A DNA stretch of 64,000 nucleotides from assembly GCF_900111835.1 (NCBI RefSeq), contig NZ_FOJP01000004.1:104668-168667 (forward strand), written 5' to 3'. This document shows, one piece after another, positions 33,102 to 41,933 of the stretch. The translations under genes were made by a program, and so were the position numbers. The DNA comes from Metapseudomonas otitidis (lineage in GTDB: Bacteria > Pseudomonadota > Gammaproteobacteria > Pseudomonadales > Pseudomonadaceae). The first letter of the stretch is position 1. Each line of letters begins with the position of its first letter. The notes under the pieces were generated by a model. The model had not been told where the DNA came from, made no database searches, and saw only the letters and a program-made list of their open reading frames with translations.

Positions 33102-33947
33102 TCAGCGGCTGGCGCGGCGCGCCATGAAGGCCAGGCGTTCGAGCAGCATCACGTCCTGCTCGTTCTTCACCAGGGCGCCGGCCAGCGGCGGGATGGCCTT
33201 GGACGGGTCGCGCTCGCGCAGTACGGCTTCGCCGATGTTGTCGGCCATCAGCAGCTTCAGCCAGTCCACCAGTTCGCTGGTGGAGGGCTTCTTCTTCAGG
33301 CCCGGGACCTTGCGCACGTCGAAGAACACGTCCAGCGCCTCGGCCACCAGCTCGCCGCTGATGTTGGGGTAGTGGACGTCGACGATCTTCTTCAGTGTCT
33401 CGCGGTCGGGGAAGGCGATGTAGTGGAAGAAGCAGCGGCGCAGGAAGGCGTCCGGCAGTTCCTTCTCATTGTTGGAGGTGATGATGATGATCGGGCGCTG
33501 CTTGGCCTTGATGGTCTCGTTCGTCTCGTAGACGTAGAACTCCATCTTGTCGAGTTCCTGCAGCAGGTCGTTGGGGAACTCGATGTCGGCCTTGTCGATC
33601 TCGTCGATCAGCAGGATCACGCGCTCGTCGGCCTCGAAGGCCTCCCAGAGCTTGCCTTTCTTGATGTAGTTGCGGACGTCGTGGACCTTGTCGGAGTTGA
33701 GCTGGGAGTCGCGCAGGCGGCTCACGGCGTCGTACTCGTACAGGCCCTGGTGCGCCTTGGTGGTGGACTTGATGTGCCAGGTGATCAGCTTGGCGCCGAA
33801 GGCTTCGGCCAGCTGCTCGGCGAGCATGGTCTTGCCGGTGCCCGGTTCGCCCTTGACCAGCAGCGGGCGTTGCAGGGTGATCGCGGCGTTGACGGCGAGC
33901 TTGAGGTCGTCGGTGGCGACGTAGGACTGGGTGCCTTCGAACTTCAT
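33102..33947 (-). CDS. MoxR-family AAA+ ATPase
   Basis: 281 residues from ATG 33947 (MKFEGTQSYVATDDL). Walker A is GEPGTGKTM near 38-46, Walker B ILLIDEIDKAD near 110-120, sensor 1 IIITSNNEKELPDAFLRRC near 150-168, and the helical lid follows. It acts as a chaperone-like ATPase together with the VWA protein two genes downstream. It is distinct from the second MoxR gene at 56093. Confidence 0.9.
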   Translation of the reverse strand: MKFEGTQSYVATDDLKLAVNAAITLQRPLLVKGEPGTGKTMLAEQLAEAFGAKLITWHIKSTTKAHQGLYEYDAVSRLRDSQLNSDKVHDVRNYIKKGKLWEAFEADERVILLIDEIDKADIEFPNDLLQELDKMEFYVYETNETIKAKQRPIIIITSNNEKELPDAFLRRCFFHYIAFPDRETLKKIVDVHYPNISGELVAEALDVFFDVRKVPGLKKKPSTSELVDWLKLLMADNIGEAVLRERDPSKAIPPLAGALVKNEQDVMLLERLAFMARRASR

Positions 33948-34089
33948 CAGGTAATCCTCGAACGGTAACGACCGGCAGTGCCGGGCGCGCGGTATCAGGT
34001 GGAGGCGCCGACTATAGCGTGAGCCCCGGCGCACTGTGAACGCAGACGGGGCATTCAGTCACTGAATGGGCGGTCACGGCCCTTGCAGC

Positions 34090-35217
34090 CTAGTCCGTCG
34101 TGGCGGCGGCGGGGCCCTGTCCTCCGGTGGGTCGTGTGGCGTCATCGCGCTCGGGCGGGGCACGTTCGAAGCGCGGGGTGAAGGCTTCGACGAAGGCATT
34201 GCGCAGGATGGCGATGAACGCCTGGAAGGCGCTGACGTCCTGCTGGTGCACGTTGCCGCTGAGTTCCACGCGGGTGGCGAACTGGTCGCGGCGCTGGTTC
34301 TTCAGCAGGGTCTCGCCGCCGCCGACGAGGGCCTCCCAGAGGGCGCGGAGCACGCCCTTGTCTTCGTTCTCCACGTCCTGGCGCCAGTCGAACACGTCCA
34401 CATCGTGCAGCAGTGGCTTGATGTAGCCGCTGAGCCGGGCGTTGTCGGCGCGGGCTTCGATCACCAGGTCGCCCTGGCCCCGGCGGAAGTCGAAGCGGCC
34501 GTAGGCGCGGGCCAGGTCGTTGAGCCGGGGCAGGTCGATTTCGCGGGCGCGCAGGCGCAGCTGGAAGTCCTCGAAGTTCTTGAACGGGTCGAAGGTGGCC
34601 TCCACCTCCAGGGGGGCATGGCCGAGCAACTGTGCGCGGCCCTCGAAGCGGGCCACGCGCTCGCCCTGGCTGTCGGCGACGTTGGTGAGGTTGTAGAGGC
34701 TAGCGTTCACCTGGCTGGCGTCCAGGTCCACTTTGGGGGTGGAGGTGAAGTTGTGGAAGGCGATGCGGCCGTCCAGCACGCGCAGTTCGTTGAGGGTGAT
34801 GGGCAGCAGTTTGTTCAGCTGGTCGCGCCAGTCGGTGCCGGCACCGGTCTGGGACTGGCGCTTGTCGGCGCCGCCGTCGACGAAGTTCAGTTCGGGGGCC
34901 TCGAACACCACCCGCGCGACCACGGCGCGGTCCTGCCAGAGTGCCTGCCAGCTCACCGCCAGGTCGATGCCCGGCGCGTCCAGCAGCGGCACCGGCACGC
35001 TGCCGTCGGCCTTGACGATGGACAGGCCGTTGATGCGGTACGCGCCGCGCCACCAGGCCAGGTCGATGTCGTCGATGTGGCCGCGGTACTCGCCCATGTC
35101 GGCGAGCTTGCCGTTGAGGTAGTCACGGATCAGCCAAGGCAGCGTCAGCTGGGCCACCAGCAGGAGCAGCAGGAGGGTGAGCAGGGCCTTGAGCGGCCAG
35201 CCATAGCGTCGCTTCAT
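34090..35217 (-). CDS. DUF748-like membrane-anchored periplasmic protein
   Basis: 375 residues from ATG 35217. An N-terminal anchor (about 8-30, [22 protein letters not shown]) precedes beta-rich sequence with DUF748/AsmA-like features ([36 protein letters not shown]). Such proteins are thought to form elongated beta structures linking the inner and outer membranes, with roles in lipid transport or envelope integrity proposed. The C-terminus is Pro/Ala-rich and low complexity. It is divergent from cysK with 132 bp between starts. Confidence 0.75.
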   Translation of the reverse strand: MKRRYGWPLKALLTLLLLLLVAQLTLPWLIRDYLNGKLADMGEYRGHIDDIDLAWWRGAYRINGLSIVKADGSVPVPLLDAPGIDLAVSWQALWQDRAVVARVVFEAPELNFVDGGADKRQSQTGAGTDWRDQLNKLLPITLNELRVLDGRIAFHNFTSTPKVDLDASQVNASLYNLTNVADSQGERVARFEGRAQLLGHAPLEVEATFDPFKNFEDFQLRLRAREIDLPRLNDLARAYGRFDFRRGQGDLVIEARADNARLSGYIKPLLHDVDVFDWRQDVENEDKGVLRALWEALVGGGETLLKNQRRDQFATRVELSGNVHQQDVSAFQAFIAILRNAFVEAFTPRFERAPPERDDATRPTGGQGPAAATTD

Positions 35218-35349
35218 GGGGGCTTCCGGCGTTTGGCACATGTCCGATGGACTGTGCCGGCGCCATTCGGTTCGGCTGGACTGCCGGGGCACCTGGGCAT
35301 AGGCTGGGCCACTTTCTCCCATCGACCCGCCACCTTCGAGGACCGGTTC

Positions 35350-36324
35350 ATGAGCCGCATCTACGCAGATAACTCCAAGGCCATCGGCAACACGCCGCTG
35401 GTGATGATCAACCGCCTGGGCCCCAAGGGCGTGACCATCCTCGCCAAGATCGAGGGGCGCAACCCGGCCTACTCGGTGAAGTGCCGCATCGGCGCCAGCA
35501 TGATCTGGGACGCGGAAGAGAGCGGCCGCCTGCGCCCGGGCATGACCCTGGTGGAGCCCACCTCGGGCAACACCGGCATCGGCCTGGCCTTCGTCGCGGC
35601 GGCGCGGGGCTACAAGCTGATCCTCACCATGCCGGCCTCCATGAGCCTGGAGCGGCGCAAGGTGCTCAAGGCCCTGGGCGCCGAGCTGGTGCTTACCGAA
35701 CCGGCCAAGGGCATGAAGGGCGCCATCGAGAAGGCGGCCGAGATCGCCGCCGGCAACCCCGAGCAGTACCTGCTGCTGCAACAGTTCGAGAACCCGGCCA
35801 ACCCGGCCATTCATGAGAAGACCACCGGCCCGGAGATCTGGAACGGCACCGACGGCGCCATCGACGTGCTGGTGGCCGGCGTCGGCACCGGCGGCACCAT
35901 CACCGGCATTTCCCGCTACATCAAGCAGCAGCGCGGCAAGCCGATCCTCTCGGTGGCGGTGGAGCCGGTGACTTCGCCGGTGATCAGCCAGACCCTGGCC
36001 GGTGACGAGGTGAAGCCCAGCCCGCACAAGATCCAGGGCATCGGTGCCGGCTTCGTGCCGAAGAACCTGGACCTGTCCATCGTCGACCGCGTCGAGCAGG
36101 TCAGCGACGAGGAGGCCAAGGCCATGGCCCAGCGCCTGATGCGTGAGGAAGGCATCCTCTGCGGCATTTCCTGCGGGGCGGCGATGGCTGCCGCCGTGCG
36201 CCTGGCCGAGAAGCCGGAGATGCAGGGCAAGACCCTGGTGGTGATCCTCCCTGACTCGGGCGAGCGCTACCTGTCCACCATGCTCTTCGACGGCCTGTTC
36301 ACCGAGCAGGAACTGCAGCAGTAA
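35350..36324 (+). CDS. cysK: Cysteine synthase A (O-acetylserine sulfhydrylase)
   Basis: 324 residues of the PLP fold-type II family. The Schiff-base lysine is K44 in [11 protein letters not shown]; the substrate loop is [12 protein letters not shown] near 75-86; the phosphate-binding [15 protein letters not shown] is near 179-193. A C-terminal [12 protein letters not shown] follows. It makes cysteine from O-acetylserine and sulfide. The sequence is CysK rather than CysM in overall character. The stop is followed by a strong hairpin. Confidence 0.92.
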   Translation: MSRIYADNSKAIGNTPLVMINRLGPKGVTILAKIEGRNPAYSVKCRIGASMIWDAEESGRLRPGMTLVEPTSGNTGIGLAFVAAARGYKLILTMPASMSLERRKVLKALGAELVLTEPAKGMKGAIEKAAEIAAGNPEQYLLLQQFENPANPAIHEKTTGPEIWNGTDGAIDVLVAGVGTGGTITGISRYIKQQRGKPILSVAVEPVTSPVISQTLAGDEVKPSPHKIQGIGAGFVPKNLDLSIVDRVEQVSDEEAKAMAQRLMREEGILCGISCGAAMAAAVRLAEKPEMQGKTLVVILPDSGERYLSTMLFDGLFTEQELQQ

Positions 36325-36339
36325 CCCGCTGCCCGCAAT

Positions 36340-36370
36340 GAAAGAGGCCGCCCACTGGGCGGCCTCTTTC
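36340..36370. terminator. Bidirectional terminator between cysK and the metalloprotease gene
   Basis: Perfect 14-bp stem GAAAGAGGCCGCCC / GGGCGGCCTCTTTC with loop ACT. The A/T-ended stem serves both convergent transcripts. Confidence 0.9.
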
Positions 36371-36388
36371 GTTTGGCGGGGTTGGGGT

Positions 36389-39300
36389 TTACCGGCAGGC
36401 CCCCTCGTCACGCCAGACCTTGCCGCTGCCGTCGGCACCGGTGAAGGCCGGGTTGCCGGGCTCGTTGCCCTTGGTCCACCAGCGGGCGGTGTAGGTGCGG
36501 CCCTTGTGGGTCACCTTGTTGCCTTCCCAGTAGGTGCCCGAGGCGCTCCAGGGGCTGGCACAGGTACCAGGTTGCTGGCCGGCCTCGGCCTTCACCCGGA
36601 CCTTGTGGGTGCGGGTCACTTCGTGGTGGCCGTTGCCCAGGGTGAGGGTGAAGGTGTAGTCGGCATCCTTGTCCAGGCGCGGCGCGGTGAAGCTGAGGCC
36701 GGCGCCGTCGCTCTGGAAGGCGAGGGCAGGGTTCACGCTCCAGCGGTAGCGGAGGTTGAGTCCGTTCGGGTCTGTCGATCCGGCGGCACTGAGCTGCACG
36801 CGGTCACCAGCCTTGGCTTCTGCCGGTCCGCTGATGGCTGCCACGGGTGGCAGGATCGCCGGAGCCTCGGCCTTTACCCGGACCTTGTGGGTGCGGGTCA
36901 CTTCGTGGTGGCCGTTGCCCAGGGTGAAGGTGTAGTCGGCGTCCTTGTCCAGGCGCGGCGCGGTGAAGCTGAGGCCGGCGCCGTCGCTCTGGAAGGCGAG
37001 GGCGGGGCTCACGCTCCAGCGGTAGCTGAGGGCCAGCCCGTTCGGGTCGCTGGAGGCAGAGGCGCTGAGCTGCACACGGTCACCGGCCTTGGCATCCGCC
37101 GGCCCGCTGATGGCGGGCACCGGCGGCAGGATCACCGGCGGCTGCTCGGGCGTGCCGCTGGCCTCGCAGGGGCCCAGGTCACGCCAGACCTTGCCGCTGC
37201 CGTCCGCCCCGGTGGAGGCGGCGGTGCCGGGCTCGTTGCCCTTGGTCCACCAGCGGGCTTCGTACAGGCGGCCTTTCCACTGGGCCTTGTGGCCTTGCAG
37301 GTACTCGGTGCCGGGTTGCCAGGTGGCTTCGCAGGTGGCGCCGGCGCCGCTGGCAGCCTTGACCAGCAGCTCGTGCACGCGGGTAGTGGTCTGCTTACCG
37401 TTGCTGACCGTCACGCTGAAGCGGTAGCGGGTGTCGCTGCTGTGCTCCGGGGCCTTGAGGGTCAGGCGCGGGCCGTCGATGTCGAAGTCCAGCGCCGGGG
37501 TCACGGACCAGCTGTAGCTGAGGGCGCTGCCCTGGGGATCGCTGGAGCCGGAGGCGTCTAGCTGCACTTTCTGGCCGGCTTCGGCCGAGGCCGGGCCCTG
37601 GATCACCACCACCGGCGGCTTGCCGGCGTCCTCGGCTTTCAGCGGGGCGGCCTGGGCCTCGTTGCTGGCGCTGAATTCGCCCTGGCCGAGCAGGGCCCAG
37701 TTGCCGTTGGGGTTGTCGCTTCCATAGATGCGGTAGCCCTTGATGTTGCCCTCCATGTCGCGCACCTGCTGGGGCAGGTAGTTGAGGCTGGAGAAGCGCT
37801 GCTCGCCACCCAGGTCGATGACCATCTGGTGGGGGTAGCGGTCACCGGGCACGGTGCTCCAGTAGGAGCTGGTGTTGCCGTCGATGGCGTGGGCGCCGCT
37901 CGCTGAGGCGGGGACGGCGCTGCTGACTGAGTGCACCCGCCAGCCGTCACGGGACAGCAACCGGCCCTGGGCGTCCGCCAGGTGCAGCTCGGCGGCGCTG
38001 GCGCGCTCCTTGCCATCGATGGAGGACTCGGCCACCAGCTTCAGGTAGCGCGCCTGGGCGGTGTCCTGGGTGGCGGCGTAGAGGGCGCCGTCCAGGTAGA
38101 TGTCGTCCACCGGGTTGTTGGGTTCTGCGCGGATCGCCAGGTGCCAGCGGCCCGGGGCCGGGTTGTCCAGCGCCAGGAAGGGGTGGTTGTTCAGCGTCGA
38201 ACGGGCGTCGAACTGGGCGTCGCTGGGCAGGGCGCCACGGCGCAGCAGCAGTTGCGAGCGGCCGTTGCCCCGATCGTAGCCCTCGCCATGGGCGGTGCTG
38301 ATCAGCAGGCGCCGGCTGCCCTCGGGCACGTCGATGACGAAGTTGCGCCATTGGTTCTTGGCCAGGCTGACCCGCTCCTTCAGCACCTCGCGCTTGATCT
38401 CCTCGGCCAGGGGCACGACCGCCGGGCTGTAGGCCGACATGCGTGCCGCGTTCTCGCGCCAGACCCTGGCCATGTTGGCAGTGCTGGCATCGCCCAGGGG
38501 GATCCCCTGCACGTCGCGCAGGTCCGGGTTGGAGTAGAAGGGCACATGGTTGCCGCAAAGGATGGTGCCGACCCGGCCGTTGTTGTAGCCGAAGCGGTAG
38601 CTCTTGCCGTCCGAGCAGTGGCTGCCGCCGGCGTTGTGGGCCACTTCGTGGCGGAAGGTGGTGGGGGAGTTGATGTAGTTGATCGAGTAGCGCCCCGGCA
38701 CGTAGGCCCAGCCAATGGCGGTGTCGACGCCTGGGGTGCCCATGATGAAACCGGCCACCAGGTCGGGGCTGTACTGGCGCATGCCATCGCGGAACAGCGT
38801 CGACAGCTTGCCGAGGGTGTCGGTGGTGATGGGGTGGTCGTCCGCGATCACCTGGGTGCCCACCAGGCGTATGCGTACCCCTTCGACCTGGGACTGCTTC
38901 AGGGCGCGGTTGACCAGGGCCACCTGGGCCAGGGCATAGGCCTCGTGGTCGCGGATGTAATTGGCGGCTTTCTGGGAGAAGCCGGCCAGCAGGTCGATCA
39001 CGATCTCCCCGGCCTGGCTACGGTCCACCAGCAGGCTGCGCTTGCCGCGCTCCTCGAGGATGCCGGGCACCTCTTCAAGCACCTGCTCGACGTAGTCGAC
39101 CTGGCTCGGGTGGAAGGCGTGCGGGGTGTCGAAGCGGGTCAGCACCTGCTCGCCGTCGGCCGAGCCACGGATGATGGCGTTGGCCTCGGGCAGCAGGGCG
39201 ACGAAGCTGCCGTTGTCCCGCGCAGCGAGGAAGAACTCACCAGGGCCCGAGAGGCTGCGAGCCGCCCCCAGGGTCTGGCCGACGTACACGTTGAGCCCGG

Positions 39301-39589
39301 CTTGATGCTCGATGGGGTCGGCGCTGGTGCGCAGCAGGCTCAGGCCTGCCTCCTGGCGCAACTGCTCGGTGCCCAGGGCGGCGACACCGCTGCGCGCTGT
39401 ACCGGGCTTGAGGGCCTGCAGGTCGATGAACTGGCCGGTGAGGGTGACTTCCCGCGTGGCGCTGGCGTGGTGGGCAGTGGCGGAGTCGGCCGCAGTGGCC
39501 GTTGCCACCTGCAGGGCCGCCAGGGTGCCCAGTGAGGCTGCCCAGAGGCAGATGCCTCGGCAGACGGGGTTGATCTTGAAGCTCGGCAT
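36389..39589 (-). CDS. Secreted metzincin metalloprotease with discoidin, PKD and chitin-binding domains
   Basis: 1066 residues from ATG 39589 (AGGAG six bases upstream). A signal peptide spans about 1-34. The catalytic domain carries HEVAHNAGGSH, i.e. H314, E315, H318 and H324 of the metzincin HExxHxxGxxH zinc site. Then come a discoidin (F5/8C)-like domain (about 515-650; DGNTSSYWSTVPGDRYPHQMVIDLG), PKD 1 (about 655-740), a type 3 chitin-binding/CBM5-12 module (about 750-810; YEARWWTKGNEPG), PKD 2 and PKD 3 (about 820-1000) and a second CBM (about 1010-1066). The build suits type II secretion and attack on proteins bound to chitin or similar polymers; the substrate is inferred. Confidence 0.88.
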   Translation of the reverse strand: MPSFKINPVCRGICLWAASLGTLAALQVATATAADSATAHHASATREVTLTGQFIDLQALKPGTARSGVAALGTEQLRQEAGLSLLRTSADPIEHQAGLNVYVGQTLGAARSLSGPGEFFLAARDNGSFVALLPEANAIIRGSADGEQVLTRFDTPHAFHPSQVDYVEQVLEEVPGILEERGKRSLLVDRSQAGEIVIDLLAGFSQKAANYIRDHEAYALAQVALVNRALKQSQVEGVRIRLVGTQVIADDHPITTDTLGKLSTLFRDGMRQYSPDLVAGFIMGTPGVDTAIGWAYVPGRYSINYINSPTTFRHEVAHNAGGSHCSDGKSYRFGYNNGRVGTILCGNHVPFYSNPDLRDVQGIPLGDASTANMARVWRENAARMSAYSPAVVPLAEEIKREVLKERVSLAKNQWRNFVIDVPEGSRRLLISTAHGEGYDRGNGRSQLLLRRGALPSDAQFDARSTLNNHPFLALDNPAPGRWHLAIRAEPNNPVDDIYLDGALYAATQDTAQARYLKLVAESSIDGKERASAAELHLADAQGRLLSRDGWRVHSVSSAVPASASGAHAIDGNTSSYWSTVPGDRYPHQMVIDLGGEQRFSSLNYLPQQVRDMEGNIKGYRIYGSDNPNGNWALLGQGEFSASNEAQAAPLKAEDAGKPPVVVIQGPASAEAGQKVQLDASGSSDPQGSALSYSWSVTPALDFDIDGPRLTLKAPEHSSDTRYRFSVTVSNGKQTTTRVHELLVKAASGAGATCEATWQPGTEYLQGHKAQWKGRLYEARWWTKGNEPGTAASTGADGSGKVWRDLGPCEASGTPEQPPVILPPVPAISGPADAKAGDRVQLSASASSDPNGLALSYRWSVSPALAFQSDGAGLSFTAPRLDKDADYTFTLGNGHHEVTRTHKVRVKAEAPAILPPVAAISGPAEAKAGDRVQLSAAGSTDPNGLNLRYRWSVNPALAFQSDGAGLSFTAPRLDKDADYTFTLTLGNGHHEVTRTHKVRVKAEAGQQPGTCASPWSASGTYWEGNKVTHKGRTYTARWWTKGNEPGNPAFTGADGSGKVWRDEGACR
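36590..37130. repeat. Tandem PKD-coding repeats, near-identical
   Basis: Two consecutive about 270-bp segments (about 36590-36855 and 36865-37130) encode PKD 3 and PKD 2 and are nearly identical in DNA over long stretches. PKD 2 lacks two residues (FTLGNG versus FTLTLGNG), a 6-bp slippage-type indel. Each CBM segment is also similar to the other. Confidence 0.8.
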
Positions 39590-40125
39590 AAAGCACTCCT
39601 GAGCCTGCACCGCCCGAAGGCGCGCGGGCTCGCCAGCCTGTGGCTGGTGTTCGTTCAGTGGGAGGGTTGGTTGCCGGCGCGCCGATGGTAGGCACGGCCT
39701 CGGGCCGCTGTAAAAGAAGCGGGGGGATTTTCGGACAGGTCCGAACCGGGCGTTTCGGCAGGGTGTTTCCCGCTGCCGGGATGGATCACGTCGGGGGCGT
39801 TTTGGCACTCGGCAGCGGACGTGGGAGGGGGTAGGCGGTGGACGGTCGGGGGCGCAGGACTTCGGGTGGAGCGTTCCGCTTCCGACGCGTTCTGCGCGAC
39901 TCCCATGGCTCGCCCACCTGAAGGGCACTGTCCCCGGCCGAGCCTTCCCCGCTTCGCGTCGGCGCGGCGTGCTGGCCAGGCGCTGGGAGTCCTGGCAGAC
40001 GGGCACTTGGCCCACTTCTTTACGCGATCTTTATGCCGCCAGGCCCTTCCGTGGCTCGTTCCTTTACGCCCCCCTTGTCGAGAATTTGCCCAAAGCGGCG
40101 CCGTCCGCATCACGGAGCACTACAC
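39590..40125. other. 536-bp divergent region between the metalloprotease and kdpF
   Basis: No gene is seen. It must hold the promoter of the metalloprotease (-) and of kdp (+). The half next to kdpF is AT-richer locally and contains the CTTTA-type direct repeats listed separately. Confidence 0.5.
40018..40068 (+). promoter_or_regulatory. Candidate KdpE-binding direct repeats
   Basis: CTTTACG (40018-40024) and CTTTATG (40029-40035) are spaced by exactly 11 bp, with another CTTTACG at 40062-40068, about 60-110 bp before kdpF. KdpE sites in other bacteria are TTTACA/TTTATA-like direct repeats about one helical turn apart, so these are reasonable candidates. Confidence 0.4.
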
Positions 40126-40215
40126 ATGAGCATTCTCGACGGGTTGTCCCTGGCCATGGCCACGGGGCTTTTCATCTACCTGCTGGTCGCGCTGCTGCGC
40201 GCCGAGCGTGGCTAG
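40126..40215 (+). CDS. kdpF: K+-transporting ATPase subunit KdpF
   Basis: 29 residues: [20 protein letters not shown]..., a single membrane helix, the normal KdpF size. ATG 40126 has CACGGAG upstream. The stop is 8 bases before kdpA. KdpF stabilises the KdpFABC complex. Confidence 0.9.
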   Translation: MSILDGLSLAMATGLFIYLLVALLRAERG

Positions 40216-40223
40216 GGGGCGCC

Positions 40224-41924
40224 ATGGACGTACAGGACTACGGCCTGATCCTGGCCTTCTTCCTCCTGGTGCTGGTGCCGGCGCCCTTCATCGGGCGCTA
40301 CATCTACCGTGCCATGGAGGGTGAGCGAACCTTCCTGACTCCGCTGTTCGCCCCGGTGGAGCGCCTGTGCTACCGCATCGCCGGCGTCGACCCGCAGCGC
40401 GAGCACGACTGGAAGACCTACACCCTGGCCCTGCTGGCGTTCAACGCCGCCGGGCTGGTGCTGCTGTTCAGCATCCTTACCCTGCAGCACCTGCTGCCGC
40501 TGAACCCGCAGCACCTGCCGGGGCTGAAATGGAGCCTGGCGTTCAACACCGCCGTCAGCTTCGTCACCAACACCAACTGGCAGTCCTACAGCGGCGAGGC
40601 GAGCCTGAGCTACTTCAGCCAGATGGTCGGCCTGGGCGTGCAGAACTTCGTCAGCGCCTCGGTGGGCCTGTGCGTGCTGGTGGCCCTGGCCCGTGGCATC
40701 TCCCGGCGCAGCACGCGGGACCTGGGCAACTTCTGGGTCGACCTGACCCGGGGCACCCTCTATGCGCTGCTGCCGCTGTGCCTGCTGCTGGCGCTGTTCC
40801 TGGTGTGGCAGGGCGTGCCGCAGACCTTCGCCGACTACGTCAGCGCCAAGACCCTGGGCGGCACCGACCAGGTCATCCCCCTCGGCCCGGCCGCCAGCCA
40901 GATCGCCATCAAGCAGCTCGGCACCAACGGCGGTGGCTTCTTCGGCGTGAACTCCAGCCACCCGTTCGAGAACCCCAGCGCCTGGAGCAATTTGTTCGAG
41001 GTGGTGTCGATCATCCTGATCCCCGCCGCGCTGGTGTTCAGCTTCGGCCACTACGTGAAGGACCTGCGCCAGAGCCGCGCGCTGCTGGCCTGCATGCTGG
41101 TGCTGTTCGTCATCGGTCTCGGCGTCACCCTGTGGGCGGAGTTCCGCCCCAATCCGGCCTTGGCCGCGCTGCCCATCGAGCAGGTGGGTTCGCTGGAGGG
41201 CAAGGAGGCGCGCTTCGGCACCGCCGCGTCGGCACTCTGGGCGGTGACCACCACGGCCGCGTCCAACGGCTCGGTGAACGCCATGCACGACAGCTTCAGC
41301 GCCCTAGGCGGCATGGTGCCGATGTTCAACATGATGCTCGGCGAGGTGATCTTCGGCGGCGTCGGCGCGGGCCTCTACGGCATGCTGCTGTTCGTGCTGA
41401 TCGCGGTGTTCCTCGCCGGCCTGATGATCGGCCGCACCCCCGAGTACCTGGGCAAGAAGCTGGAGGCCCGCGAGGTGCGCCTGCTGGTGGCCACGCTGCT
41501 GGTGATGCCGGTGGGCGTGCTGGTGTTCTGCGCCCTGGCGGTGAGCCTGCCGGGCCCGGCGGCCTCCATCACCAACCCGGGTGCCCATGGCTTCAGCCAG
41601 GCGCTGTACGCCTACACCTCGGGCACCGCCAACAACGGGTCGGCGTTCGCCGGGCTGGGGGCCAACACGGTGTTCCATAACGTGATGATCGGCCTGGCCA
41701 TGCTGCTCGGGCGCTTCGGCTACATCCTCCCGGTGCTGGCCATCGCCGGCAGCCTGGCGGCGAAGAAGCGCGCGCCTGTCGGTGCCGACAGCTTCCCCAC
41801 CCACGGCCCGCTGTTCGTCACTTTGCTGACCCTGACCATCCTGCTGGTGGGCGGCCTGACCTTCCTCCCGGCATTGGCCCTCGGGCCCATCGCCGAACAC
41901 CTCGCGCAGCTCCAGGGCTTCTAA
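40224..41924 (+). CDS. kdpA: K+-transporting ATPase, potassium-binding subunit KdpA
   Basis: 566 residues, about ten membrane segments, channel-like subunit. Selectivity-filter-type segments are recognisable ([70 protein letters not shown]). It binds K+ from the periplasm at micromolar affinity. GGGGGC just upstream and the tight spacing to kdpF show cotranslation. Confidence 0.96.
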   Translation: MDVQDYGLILAFFLLVLVPAPFIGRYIYRAMEGERTFLTPLFAPVERLCYRIAGVDPQREHDWKTYTLALLAFNAAGLVLLFSILTLQHLLPLNPQHLPGLKWSLAFNTAVSFVTNTNWQSYSGEASLSYFSQMVGLGVQNFVSASVGLCVLVALARGISRRSTRDLGNFWVDLTRGTLYALLPLCLLLALFLVWQGVPQTFADYVSAKTLGGTDQVIPLGPAASQIAIKQLGTNGGGFFGVNSSHPFENPSAWSNLFEVVSIILIPAALVFSFGHYVKDLRQSRALLACMLVLFVIGLGVTLWAEFRPNPALAALPIEQVGSLEGKEARFGTAASALWAVTTTAASNGSVNAMHDSFSALGGMVPMFNMMLGEVIFGGVGAGLYGMLLFVLIAVFLAGLMIGRTPEYLGKKLEAREVRLLVATLLVMPVGVLVFCALAVSLPGPAASITNPGAHGFSQALYAYTSGTANNGSAFAGLGANTVFHNVMIGLAMLLGRFGYILPVLAIAGSLAAKKRAPVGADSFPTHGPLFVTLLTLTILLVGGLTFLPALALGPIAEHLAQLQGF

Positions 41925-41933
41925 CGGAGAACC

